20,611 nt of DNA from Bodo saltans. Its lineage: Eukaryota > Euglenozoa > Kinetoplastea > Eubodonida > Bodonidae. The notes below the pieces were generated by a model, which saw only the letters and a program-made list of their open reading frames with translations, did no database searches and was not told the origin of the DNA. The DNA lies in contig CYKH01001325.1 of NCBI GenBank assembly GCA_001460835.1, forward strand, positions 1 through 20,611, given 5' to 3'. The position numbers and the translations under genes are program-made. Within the stretch, counting starts at the first letter, position 1, and the number at the start of each line of letters is the position of its first letter. This document shows, piece by piece, positions 1 through 7,144 of this stretch.

Positions 1-37
1 CTGTACTTTATTGACAAAACACACTTCCACAACAAAC

Positions 38-637
38 ATGGCTGCCGTTCCCCTCAAGTCACGATCCAACCCAGATGATGGACTTCCTCAAGTCATCTCG
101 TGCAAAGTCGCATTCCTTCGGAAACAAAACTTTGAGAACTTCAAAGAATGGGCTGCTCAACCGGGTCATGTGTACATTGGAAGGAACATGACGCAGTACA
201 TTCCAGGTGCGGTCGGCTCAAAGTGGGGAAACCCCTTCACGCAAGGAAGTGGTATGACGTTGGAGGAACGGATTCATGCGTATGAAGCCATGGTGCGGAG
301 CTCTCCAGAGCTGATGGCGGCACTGGTTGAGTTGGAGGGCGCGACCCAACTTGGGTGTTGGTGCGCACCCAATCCTTGTCATGGTAATGTACTCGTTCGC
401 TTACTGCGCGAGCGTCGTGGTGCATTTCTTGATCCATCAGAAGGAAGCAAAGCTCTTGCACCAAAATCCAACGCATCTCAGGAAGCAACTCTCCCGCCTC
501 TGCAAGAGCACTGCGATGTTGCACACGTTAATTCAATCGCACTCCCCTCAGTGAAGTCAGCAGAGCAAGCGCCTCCCTCCGTTCCTGCGGAGAGCGCGCC
601 AGAAAAGCGCCCAAAGAAGAAGAACAGACTTCAGTAG
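38..637 (+). CDS. DUF4326 domain protein
   Basis: The 199-residue product carries the DUF4326 signature in order: VYIGR (about residues 45-49), KWGNPF (62-67), then GCWCAP (106-111) followed by CHG (114-116) and a hydrophobic helix ending VLVRLL. The Cys-rich GCWC...CHG block is the family hallmark and could bind metal, but the biochemical function of this family is not known. The C-terminal 70 residues are Pro/Ser/Lys-rich and look disordered, ending in a basic KKKNRLQ tail. I chose the ATG at 38 (context aaacATGGCT) because the nine upstream codons back to 11 would start with TTG. No in-frame stop lies between 38 and the window edge, so the true N-terminus could be further upstream. The family is best known from bacteria and phages, so lateral origin is possible. 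Family call fairly secure; function unknown. Confidence 0.8.
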   Translation: MAAVPLKSRSNPDDGLPQVISCKVAFLRKQNFENFKEWAAQPGHVYIGRNMTQYIPGAVGSKWGNPFTQGSGMTLEERIHAYEAMVRSSPELMAALVELEGATQLGCWCAPNPCHGNVLVRLLRERRGAFLDPSEGSKALAPKSNASQEATLPPLQEHCDVAHVNSIALPSVKSAEQAPPSVPAESAPEKRPKKKNRLQ

Positions 638-811
638 TCTTTCTTGCAGACTTCATTCCTTCATTTGCTTTATCTTATCTTTTGTTGCAAGTATCGTCTC
701 CGCGGTGAAAAAATCGCACACATCTCACATTTGGGAACAAGAACCACTTGTGACATTCTCAACTCTTTTAGATTTCATGCTTCCTCTCTGCCAGATAGCA
801 TTTCTTAATTC

Positions 812-841
812 GATTTTTTTGTTTGTGAGATTGTTTTTTAG
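812..841 (+). promoter_or_regulatory. Probable trans-splice acceptor for the gene at 857
   Basis: T-rich tract (812-839) ending in TTTTTTAG at 841, 15 bases before the ATG at 857. This is the polypyrimidine-AG layout of kinetoplastid spliced-leader acceptor sites. The same element probably also directs polyadenylation of the DUF4326 transcript. Inferred from sequence only. Confidence 0.5.
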
Positions 842-856
842 GGCAGGGAGAAAAAA

Positions 857-1303
857 ATGCAACAAGTTTCCAAGCAAGAATTTGCCGATCGACTAGCCAA
901 CGTCCGTGCCGGAAATGACCTCAATAATGCCTCTCGCACTTCGTCCTCCTACACTGCCGCAGGAGAAGGCCCGCTGAGTGGAACTCTGGGCGGTGGTGGC
1001 TCATCAACTGCCTCCCTTCGCGCGTCGAAGGCGCAGGATCCGTTTGCGTGGAAGTCCACCACGATCCAAGAACAACGTGGTCCAACTGGTGTGAGTAATG
1101 TCAAGCCTGCAAAGAACGTTGCGGTGGTGGCGTCTCAACTGTCTCTTCCAATTGCGACTGGTCCGAACCGTCCTGACAAGGTTGCTCGTGTGGAGTGCGA
1201 TGTGGTCAAACATTGCCAACACGCAGTGACATTAACGGGGAAGACGATCTTTACGAAAGATCAGTGCAAAACGGTTAAAGGATGGACTGGTGGGAAAATT
1301 TGA
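857..1303 (+). CDS. Small conserved-looking protein of unknown family
   Basis: 148 residues, not recognised. The ATG at 857 is the first one after a clear polypyrimidine-AG acceptor at 841, which supports this start. The N-terminal half is Ser/Gly/Thr-rich with a GGGGSS stretch (around residues 46-51) and looks disordered. The C-terminal 60 residues are more ordered in composition, with Val-rich segments and three cysteines in the pattern ECDVVKHC...DQC, ending TVKGWTGGKI. No signal peptide or membrane segment is visible. It sits between the DUF4326 gene and the reductase, with its own acceptor site, so it is probably a real independent mRNA. Coding status is supported by the start context and uninterrupted frame; no function can be proposed. 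Confidence 0.6.
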   Translation: MQQVSKQEFADRLANVRAGNDLNNASRTSSSYTAAGEGPLSGTLGGGGSSTASLRASKAQDPFAWKSTTIQEQRGPTGVSNVKPAKNVAVVASQLSLPIATGPNRPDKVARVECDVVKHCQHAVTLTGKTIFTKDQCKTVKGWTGGKI

Positions 1304-1438
1304 TGAGGACCAAGTCAAAGACTCTCTTCTTCTAAAAAAAAAAGAGGAAGAACAAATGTTGAAATGTACACTTACTTTTCCTACCTTCGTGGAGCTGAAG
1401 TGAATTGATGGCCAAAGAGTGCTGCTCAAACCGTTACA

Positions 1439-1484
1439 TTTTTTTTTTGCTTTTGCTTTTCATCTATGTTTATCTTGCAATAAG
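1439..1484 (+). promoter_or_regulatory. Probable trans-splice acceptor for the reductase gene
   Basis: Ten-T run at 1439-1448 followed by more pyrimidines, then the first AG at 1483-1484. The in-frame ATG at 1408 lies upstream of this tract and would be removed by trans-splicing, so the ATG at 1522 is the better start for the reductase. Inferred. Confidence 0.5.
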
Positions 1485-1521
1485 AAGTTTTCAAGCAAAA
1501 CTTTTTGCGAGAGTCGTGAAA

Positions 1522-2457
1522 ATGTCTCGCCAGTCTACCGAAATTCCTTTAGTCCGCCGCAGCTCAGCCGGAAGCCGAGCTGCTCTCCTCAGCGAGCAGC
1601 AACAGCACTTTCAGCAGGAACCCGTTGCGGTGGGTGCAAAGCCGTTCTTCTGGACACTTGTTGGAACTGCAAGCCTTGGTATTGCGTGCATCCTCGCTTC
1701 CCTCGTCGGCCTGGTCATCTTTGGTGAGGCGGACTATTTTCACGATCCTGGGCCGTATGCTCAGAACACGTGGCATGGTTACGACAGGAGAACATTTTTT
1801 GGCCTCCTGGCCTTCACCGTGTGCCCCACTATCGGATTCACTCTTTTGTACGTTGCCCTGGAAACCGCCCAGCGCGTGCAGGCCAAAGTCTCGGTCACGC
1901 TTGTCTACGTCTTTTTCGCAGCGGCGTTCCTGAACATTGGTGCTGCGGGTATGGTGTGGGGGAATGAGACGATGAAGTGCTTCGGCATCTTCTGCGTCGG
2001 GATGCAAAAGTATGTGGAGATTCCCAACGCACGTCCCGAAGCGGGAATTGGGTTCCTCGCCACCATCGGCATCTCTGCGTTTGCATCGTTGGTTCCTGTC
2101 GGACTTTCAATGATGTACATTGCAGTACGTCGCTTCAGGAGCTCCTCCTCCAAGCACGGCGCGAACCACCAGCCTAGCGACATGACACTGGCTCTAGTGC
2201 ATCCCACTTCCTCCACTGCACTCGCCGGACTTGTGTTCCTTGCTCTTAACGTCCTGTTTGCCTTCACGACGCTCTACATTCCTAACTCTTGGGAGTACTT
2301 TACTGCAGCGCGAATTGCAAAAAATGCGCAAAAAATGCTGTGCTGCTCGTTACGACTAATGGCACCACGTGTAACAACAACTACGCACAATACACATGCT
2401 CTGAAGTCCCATGGGCGTTTATGTTCACCAAGCAAATCCAAGCAAGTGAGAATTTGA
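1522..2457 (+). CDS. Ferric reductase-like flavocytochrome, N-terminal membrane domain (5' part of frame-broken gene)
   Basis: 311 codons from the ATG at 1522, the first ATG after the acceptor at 1484. The product is a membrane domain with five hydrophobic segments at about residues 42-68, 91-112, 123-145, 177-202 and 231-252. Basic residues (VRRF) follow the fourth helix. Real protein sequence appears to continue to about residue 269 (TAARIAKNAQ). The last 40 or so codons, rich in Thr, Ser and His, look like out-of-frame readthrough. The downstream frame beginning near 2289 resumes with a plausible extracytoplasmic loop and the reductase core, and no polypyrimidine tract separates the two, so I read both as one gene broken by a frameshift. 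The five-helix extension is not part of the minimal ferric reductase core and I do not recognise it. Alternative: a real separate membrane protein, which is unlikely. Confidence 0.65.
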   Translation: MSRQSTEIPLVRRSSAGSRAALLSEQQQHFQQEPVAVGAKPFFWTLVGTASLGIACILASLVGLVIFGEADYFHDPGPYAQNTWHGYDRRTFFGLLAFTVCPTIGFTLLYVALETAQRVQAKVSVTLVYVFFAAAFLNIGAAGMVWGNETMKCFGIFCVGMQKYVEIPNARPEAGIGFLATIGISAFASLVPVGLSMMYIAVRRFRSSSSKHGANHQPSDMTLALVHPTSSTALAGLVFLALNVLFAFTTLYIPNSWEYFTAARIAKNAQKMLCCSLRLMAPRVTTTTHNTHALKSHGRLCSPSKSKQVRI

Positions 2458-3995
2458 ACTTGAAATTCTACCCGTCCAACGTCATCTTTTTCGCCTATGT
2501 CTTTGGCGTGATCGTATTCACCGTGATTGTACGCATGAACCGCCAGGGCCGCTTGTTCATCAAGAAGAACGTGCTTGGAAGCGCGTTTACCGTCGGGGAG
2601 CTCATGCTGGGCGTTCTTACGGTGGCGATGGTGGCTGGTTTCTTTATTTACTGGATCCATGATCACAACTACAACGGGTACTGGTCCTCACAGCCCCAAG
2701 CCATCACACCCTCGGAACGATGGGCTCGTACAACCGGCCAGATCGCGGTGGTGTTCATGAGCTTGCTCTTCTTCCCCGCATCACGTAACTCTGTCGTTCA
2801 CAAGATCTTCGGTACGTCCTGGGAGGCGTCCCTCTGGGCGCACCGTGTGCTAGGCTACTGCATGCTGGCAGCTACCTTCGCCCACATGGTTGCGTGGTGG
2901 CGCTTCTTTGACATCTCCGGCTTCTTCCCTCAGAGTATCTTCGAAGTACCAATGTCAGTCCCGACCTCCATCGACAACTTCACTGTTCCCCTTAGCATTC
3001 TTGCGGCATGGTTGTTGTTCTTGTGCATGGGTGTGTTTGCACTCGAGCCTGTTCGCCGACGATTCTTTGAGCTGTTCTACTACTCCCACATTGCCGCAGC
3101 GTACTTTGCCATCCCTGTTGTCCTCTGGCACGCCGCCGCCGGTTGGGAGTACCTCCTTCCAGGTGTGACGGTATGGTTTGTCGACCGCATCACCCGCATG
3201 CTCCGAAGCGGCTCCCCAGTGCAGCTTGTCGATGTGACGGTGTACAGAGATGTCACGGAGCTTCGCTTCCGTCAGCCCTCGATGACCGCCCAAGCTGGTC
3301 AGTACGTCTTTATTAACATTCCTGAGGTTGCGTTGTACGAATGGCACCCCTTTACTCTTAGCACAGGGGCGCACTCCAACGAATTTACGCTTCACATTAA
3401 GTCGATGGGCCCTGGTACGTGGACGCAGCGCCTGCATCAGCTCGCAGTCAGCGGACACGGGGATGTCAGCCTCGCCGTCGATGGCCCGTACGGTGCGCCG
3501 TTTGTTGCGGAAGACTATCGCCGTGTGGTTCTCGTTGCCGGTGGTATTGGCATCACGCCGTGTGCGTCGATCTACTCGTTTGTCAAGCACCACCACACAT
3601 GCAGCGCTGCGCTTCTTTGGGCTCTCCGTGAAGAAGAAGTTGCTGCCGCGTTCACAAACCACCTCAGCCAGCACAGCCCCAACAACAAGCAGAAGGAATC
3701 GTCGTACAGTGATCAACTCCCAGCAACTCCTGGACAGAACAACTCGTACGCGAAAGTGTTCCTTACTCGTGCCTCCGGTGGTGAGTCTACAGCAACTGTA
3801 CTGGCGGAGCTCACAGGGGTTGATGTGTTCCTGTCTCGTCCTTCGTACGATCGCGACATCACGTCTGCTGCGCTTGGATTTGACCCCTGCGATGTTCTGG
3901 TCTTTGTTTGCGGCCCTGAGGCGATGGTGGCAGATGTTCGTGCCATCGCACTGCGCGAAGGCTTCCACTTCCATCGTGAAACGTTCTTGTTGTAA
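2289..3995 (+). CDS. Ferric reductase / NADPH-oxidase-type flavocytochrome, catalytic part (3' part of frame-broken gene)
   Basis: Carries the whole electron-transfer core. In the membrane domain, two His pairs that would hold two b-type hemes are visible: HRVLGYCMLAATFAH (codons 2841 and 2883) and HIAAAYFAIPVVLWH (3087 and 3129), both spaced H-X13-H. That 13/13 spacing resembles metalloreductases (FRE type) more than NOX oxidases, whose second pair is usually one residue closer. The cytosolic half has the FAD-binding HPFTLS motif (codon 3345), the NADPH-binding GGIGITP motif (3540-3560) and a C-terminal VFVCGPEAMV block, ending FLL. The expected role is moving electrons from NADPH through FAD and heme across the plasma membrane to reduce ferric iron (or oxygen). 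The reading frame is open from 2286, after a TAA at 2283; if translated alone its first ATG would be 2421. I interpret it as the continuation of the frame starting at 1522. Confidence 0.85.
   Translation: MGVLYCSANCKKCAKNAVLLVTTNGTTCNNNYAQYTCSEVPWAFMFTKQIQASENLNLKFYPSNVIFFAYVFGVIVFTVIVRMNRQGRLFIKKNVLGSAFTVGELMLGVLTVAMVAGFFIYWIHDHNYNGYWSSQPQAITPSERWARTTGQIAVVFMSLLFFPASRNSVVHKIFGTSWEASLWAHRVLGYCMLAATFAHMVAWWRFFDISGFFPQSIFEVPMSVPTSIDNFTVPLSILAAWLLFLCMGVFALEPVRRRFFELFYYSHIAAAYFAIPVVLWHAAAGWEYLLPGVTVWFVDRITRMLRSGSPVQLVDVTVYRDVTELRFRQPSMTAQAGQYVFINIPEVALYEWHPFTLSTGAHSNEFTLHIKSMGPGTWTQRLHQLAVSGHGDVSLAVDGPYGAPFVAEDYRRVVLVAGGIGITPCASIYSFVKHHHTCSAALLWALREEEVAAAFTNHLSQHSPNNKQKESSYSDQLPATPGQNNSYAKVFLTRASGGESTATVLAELTGVDVFLSRPSYDRDITSAALGFDPCDVLVFVCGPEAMVADVRAIALREGFHFHRETFLL
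2317..2338 (+). repeat. Perfect 11-bp tandem duplication at the reductase frame break
   Basis: The unit GCAAAAAATGC occurs twice head to tail (2317-2327 and 2328-2338). It lies inside the only interval (2286-2457) where the frame must change between the two halves of the reductase. Eleven bases is 2 modulo 3, and removing one copy would put the upstream and downstream frames in register, so the duplication alone accounts for the break. Each unit also holds a run of six A, so a one-base homopolymer error is the competing explanation. Confidence 0.85.
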
Positions 3996-4849
3996 GCGAA
4001 AAGTGGAGAGAACGCAATAACGAAGGAAGAGAAGAGCTAGCGCATCGCGCAAATGCATCCACGCCTTGCTCCTCAGAAGCAACGCACAACAACCGAGCTG
4101 TTAAGAAAAAAAGGAAGTGGAAAGGACTGGAAAGACTCACGAAAAGATTCAGTGTTTTGGGGACTGTAGCTTTGAACAAAAATTCTTGGGGAAGAAAGGG
4201 GGTCGAAATAGCGTTGGAACAGAGATTCTTTATGCCCTGGCCATTTGGCCAATAGGGCGGATCGTCGTCCTTCCTCTGCTTTTTTTGTTTCTCTTCATCA
4301 ACTCCAAAAAGCAAAAAAAAGCGCTATTGCAAACCTCCACACAACGGCACCAAACTAAGTACTGAGTCGAAAAAATATTTGACAGTGGAGCGGGGAAGTC
4401 ACTTTTAACATCGAGAGAACGCGAATCTGGCACTTCCCCCACTGTGTGTGTGTGCTTGCCGCTCCGTTGCAGCGGGCAATCTTTTTAAAGGAGACGTGTT
4501 TACTACCTTTTAGCGAGTGGTTTTTTTTTTCTTTTCGAATCTCTCCTTGTGAACCTCACGGGGGTGTCGGACTTCGCCCCCTTGTCCCAAACTATATCGT
4601 GTTATTTTGAAACGAAAATGGTAAACAAAAAAAAAGCAGCACTAACGAGCGCTGGAGGCTCGTCGACGCGCGTGACTACACACAATTCACTGATTTTGGA
4701 TGCATTCCTTTGGTCCCTTTCAGTCTCTCAGCTGTTTTGTGTGCTGGATTTGCTTCCATTTTTTTACACACCCTTAACAAAAAAAACAAGAAACGAATCG
4801 TTCACAAATACAACAGCAAGAAAAAAACATTGTAGGAACAATCACAGAC
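3996..4849 (+). other. Long intergenic region, no gene supported
   Basis: 854 bases between the reductase stop and the gene at 4850. It holds T-rich and A-rich tracts, a (TG)6 run at 4443-4454 and a nine-T run near 4520. Open frames here (for example 4117-4365, 82 codons) lack a convincing start, have Lys/Leu/Phe-biased composition from homopolymers and show no recognisable domain. It presumably provides the 3'UTR of the reductase and the 5'UTR and acceptor of the next gene. I see no tRNA or structured RNA by eye. Confidence 0.6.
4749..4790 (+). promoter_or_regulatory. Probable trans-splice acceptor for the gene at 4850
   Basis: Pyrimidine-rich stretch (4749-4777, including seven T) with the first following AG at 4789-4790, about 60 bases before the ATG at 4850. 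No ATG intervenes. Inferred from kinetoplastid-type layout. Confidence 0.4.
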
Positions 4850-6532
4850 ATGGCAGAAGGCATTCAACCGTCAAAGCTCACCATCGACATCGTGCGGCTG
4901 AAGAAGCTTCCCCAAACAGAAGACGAGCCTCTCGCGTGCAGCTCCTCTGTTCAAATTATCTGCTTAGAATCTGCAAACACGTTGCACTTCGTGTCCGATA
5001 CGCAAAAGAATACCAACAACCCATACTTCAATCAGACAGTTGAGCGTGAGCTACCCCCCGCACTTAACGATGTTCCAGCACTCAGCTTCCTTGTTGAAAT
5101 CGTAGAACATCAACGGCAGTCGAACCCTGCGGTCATTTTATTCTCGTCATTCTCCATCGACCAGGACATCGCGTCCCATACCACCGGAAAGACGGAAGTG
5201 AATCTCATCCTCACCACCGTGAACCCACTTGATAAGCCGGATGCTGCGAGGGCAGAGGAAGATAAAATTCGAAACTCAAGCGACGCGCCAACCTTAGTCA
5301 TTCGCTACAAACTCACAGCGCCCAAAGCGATCAAACCAGTGTACGACCCCAACGCGGATGTTGTCCTTGACTTCATGCCCGAGCTCACCGGGGACCACCG
5401 ACTCGTCCCAGATATCGCACCATTGGCGTGGTTCAATCTTATCGCCGATCCGCTGTGGTGCGAGAAGTTTTCGGCGTGCGTGGTAGAAACATGGAAGTCT
5501 ATTCCCTCGCTCTCCGTCCAGATCAGGCGTATGAGCGGAGGCGAGGCCCTCCTTCCTCAGCCAAAAAAGCCTGGGAGTGCGAAGGGTGGTGCCACGCCAC
5601 GCGGAGGGAGTGCAGGGGGCGGTGGTGCTGGCGGCATCAAGACATTTTCAGATGTCGTAACACAGTCGTGGGTGTGCAAGCGGAACCATCAACTTCTGAG
5701 CCGCCTTCGAATTTCCGCAGAGAAGTTCGCCACAGGCGACCCCTCGCTGTCATTTACGATTGAAGAAGAGATTGAGTGGAAGCGCTACTGGAAGGAAAGG
5801 GCTGTTCTCAGGATGCAACAGTGCCGAAAGAGTTTTGAGACGAGCGGATCGACTGACAAACTACGCACAACATTGGATAGGCTGTGGATGCTGATGGCAG
5901 CAGGAATTCCTGCAGAAGGTCCTGCACCAAATTTAGGGTTTGATGTACGCCACAAGCTGAATCAGGCGACATTCTCCACTTCCAGCGCAGAGGTGCTCCT
6001 GACGTGCCTGACGAATCGACTTGTTCCGTGGTTATCGTATCAAGAGTGTGAAGTTCTGAGCAAGGACGATGCGGATCCGAGAACGATCCCAAGCTGCGTC
6101 AGAAATGCCAGCTTCCCTACTCCAGTTGCCGACCCAAAGCAAGCCCATGTGTTTGCGTTTGTCGATGTGATGGCTTCGTTTGTTGGTCGCATCGTCGACA
6201 CCCTCACGGATGCGGAATTTGCATCGGCCTTAGAGTATTTTGTTCCAGCAGTGCGCGAGGCCCACATGCGTGCAAGTGGCAGCGCTGCTGGAGCGGACGC
6301 CGCGGCAATATCGTTAGGCGGCGGCACGAAGAAATCTCGTAGTGGAAGCGCCAAGAAGGGCAAGAAGGAGAAGGGGTCTCCCGCAGCATCCCCAGAAAAA
6401 CGCGGTAGTGAAGCAGCTGCTGCTGCGTCAGGAGGAGTGGCTGCGGGTGGTGGTGGTGCTCAACCTGCAGGTTTGGCAATCAAGCATTTGGACAATTTAG
6501 GTAGGAGAACAGACGACGCGAAATTCGCGTAA
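4850..6532 (+). CDS. Unknown 560-residue protein, possible N-terminal C2-like domain
   Basis: Not recognised. The N-terminal 140 residues alternate beta-strand-like segments (LTIDIVRLKKLP, SSSVQIICLE, TLHFVSDTQKN, PALSFLVEIVEH, VILFSSFSID) in a pattern reminiscent of a C2 beta-sandwich; this is a weak structural guess. A Gly/Ala/Lys-rich linker (about residues 238-264) separates it from a mainly helical, Trp-containing region (about 265-480; EEEIEWKRYWKERAVLRMQQ is characteristic). The C-terminal 80 residues are low-complexity: Lys/Ser/Gly then Ala/Gly runs (KKGKKEKG, EAAAAASGG, GGGG). No signal peptide or membrane segment is seen. The ATG at 4850 is first after the predicted acceptor, and the TAA stop at 6530 runs straight into a poly-A tract. 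A cytoskeletal or flagellar role would fit the style of the protein but is not shown by the sequence. Confidence 0.75.
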   Translation: MAEGIQPSKLTIDIVRLKKLPQTEDEPLACSSSVQIICLESANTLHFVSDTQKNTNNPYFNQTVERELPPALNDVPALSFLVEIVEHQRQSNPAVILFSSFSIDQDIASHTTGKTEVNLILTTVNPLDKPDAARAEEDKIRNSSDAPTLVIRYKLTAPKAIKPVYDPNADVVLDFMPELTGDHRLVPDIAPLAWFNLIADPLWCEKFSACVVETWKSIPSLSVQIRRMSGGEALLPQPKKPGSAKGGATPRGGSAGGGGAGGIKTFSDVVTQSWVCKRNHQLLSRLRISAEKFATGDPSLSFTIEEEIEWKRYWKERAVLRMQQCRKSFETSGSTDKLRTTLDRLWMLMAAGIPAEGPAPNLGFDVRHKLNQATFSTSSAEVLLTCLTNRLVPWLSYQECEVLSKDDADPRTIPSCVRNASFPTPVADPKQAHVFAFVDVMASFVGRIVDTLTDAEFASALEYFVPAVREAHMRASGSAAGADAAAISLGGGTKKSRSGSAKKGKKEKGSPAASPEKRGSEAAAAASGGVAAGGGGAQPAGLAIKHLDNLGRRTDDAKFA

Positions 6533-7144
6533 AAAAAAAAAACATTGGACAAGAAGAGCAACATCTCTAAATTCCCACATCAACTGTTCAACAAACGTGT
6601 ACTAACGATAGATCAATGAAAACCCGTCACACACACACACTGGAGGGTTTCTTTCTTTTTTTTCCATTTTTATTTTTTTATTTTCCTTTCCTGAGCAAAT
6701 GATGTTGAGATCCCTTCGACACTTTTTATGTTTCGAACTGTTCTCCTTCTTTACTTTTTGTTTAGATTTCCATCCTTTGTAGGATGAACTGTTTACCATC
6801 TACACTTCTTCCTTTTTGTGAATTCGTGTGTCGTGTTGAGAGAGTGCCATGTCATTTCTTTGCAGTTTGTTTGACGAGCTGAAGAAAATTTGCAGTAGCG
6901 TGCATCATTTTCTTCTTCGCCGTTCTTTTTTACTACTCCCACACACTCCCCCTGTCTTCTTGACGAAAATCAAGGAGGAGAGTAGAACAGCTGTATGCAT
7001 CAAGTGACCAACGACGATTGTAACATATTGAAGACTGTCTGTTGAATTCTTAAACGTGCCAACCTTTACGTTTACATGGTTCATTTCAATGTGCAAGCTG
7101 ATAGAGTCTAGACAAAAAGACATAGCGACAAGAAACGAGAAAAA
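6533..7144 (+). other. Intergenic region, no gene supported
   Basis: 612 bases starting with an A run that continues from the stop codon (6531-6542), then a (CA)6 run at 6628-6640 and a long T/C-rich stretch around 6650-6700. A second pyrimidine-rich zone at 6907-6960 probably serves the next gene. Antisense open frames here come from the homopolymer tracts and show nothing recognisable. Confidence 0.6.
6907..6974 (+). promoter_or_regulatory. Possible trans-splice acceptor for the gene at 7145
   Basis: Strong C/T-rich stretch 6907-6960 with the first AG at 6973-6974. This would leave a 5'UTR of about 170 bases with at least one upstream ATG, so a later AG (for example near 7130) is also possible. 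Inferred. Confidence 0.3.

Noticed and set aside
1405-1521. Longer reductase start at 1405 or 1408
   Set aside because: It lies upstream of the polypyrimidine-AG acceptor near 1484 and translates the T-run into a spurious hydrophobic stretch. The ATG at 1522 is better placed.
2286-2457. A cis-spliced intron joining the two reductase frames
   Set aside because: Cis-introns are very rare in kinetoplastids, no convincing GT...AG pair with a pyrimidine tract is seen in the short interval, and the 11-bp duplication explains the frame change more simply.
2955-4082. Minus-strand 375-codon frame
   Set aside because: It lies opposite the reductase, whose motifs are unmistakable. The antisense product is Arg/Cys-rich with no domain.
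4117-4365. 82-codon frame in the intergenic region
   Set aside because: No convincing start, homopolymer-driven composition, no domain.
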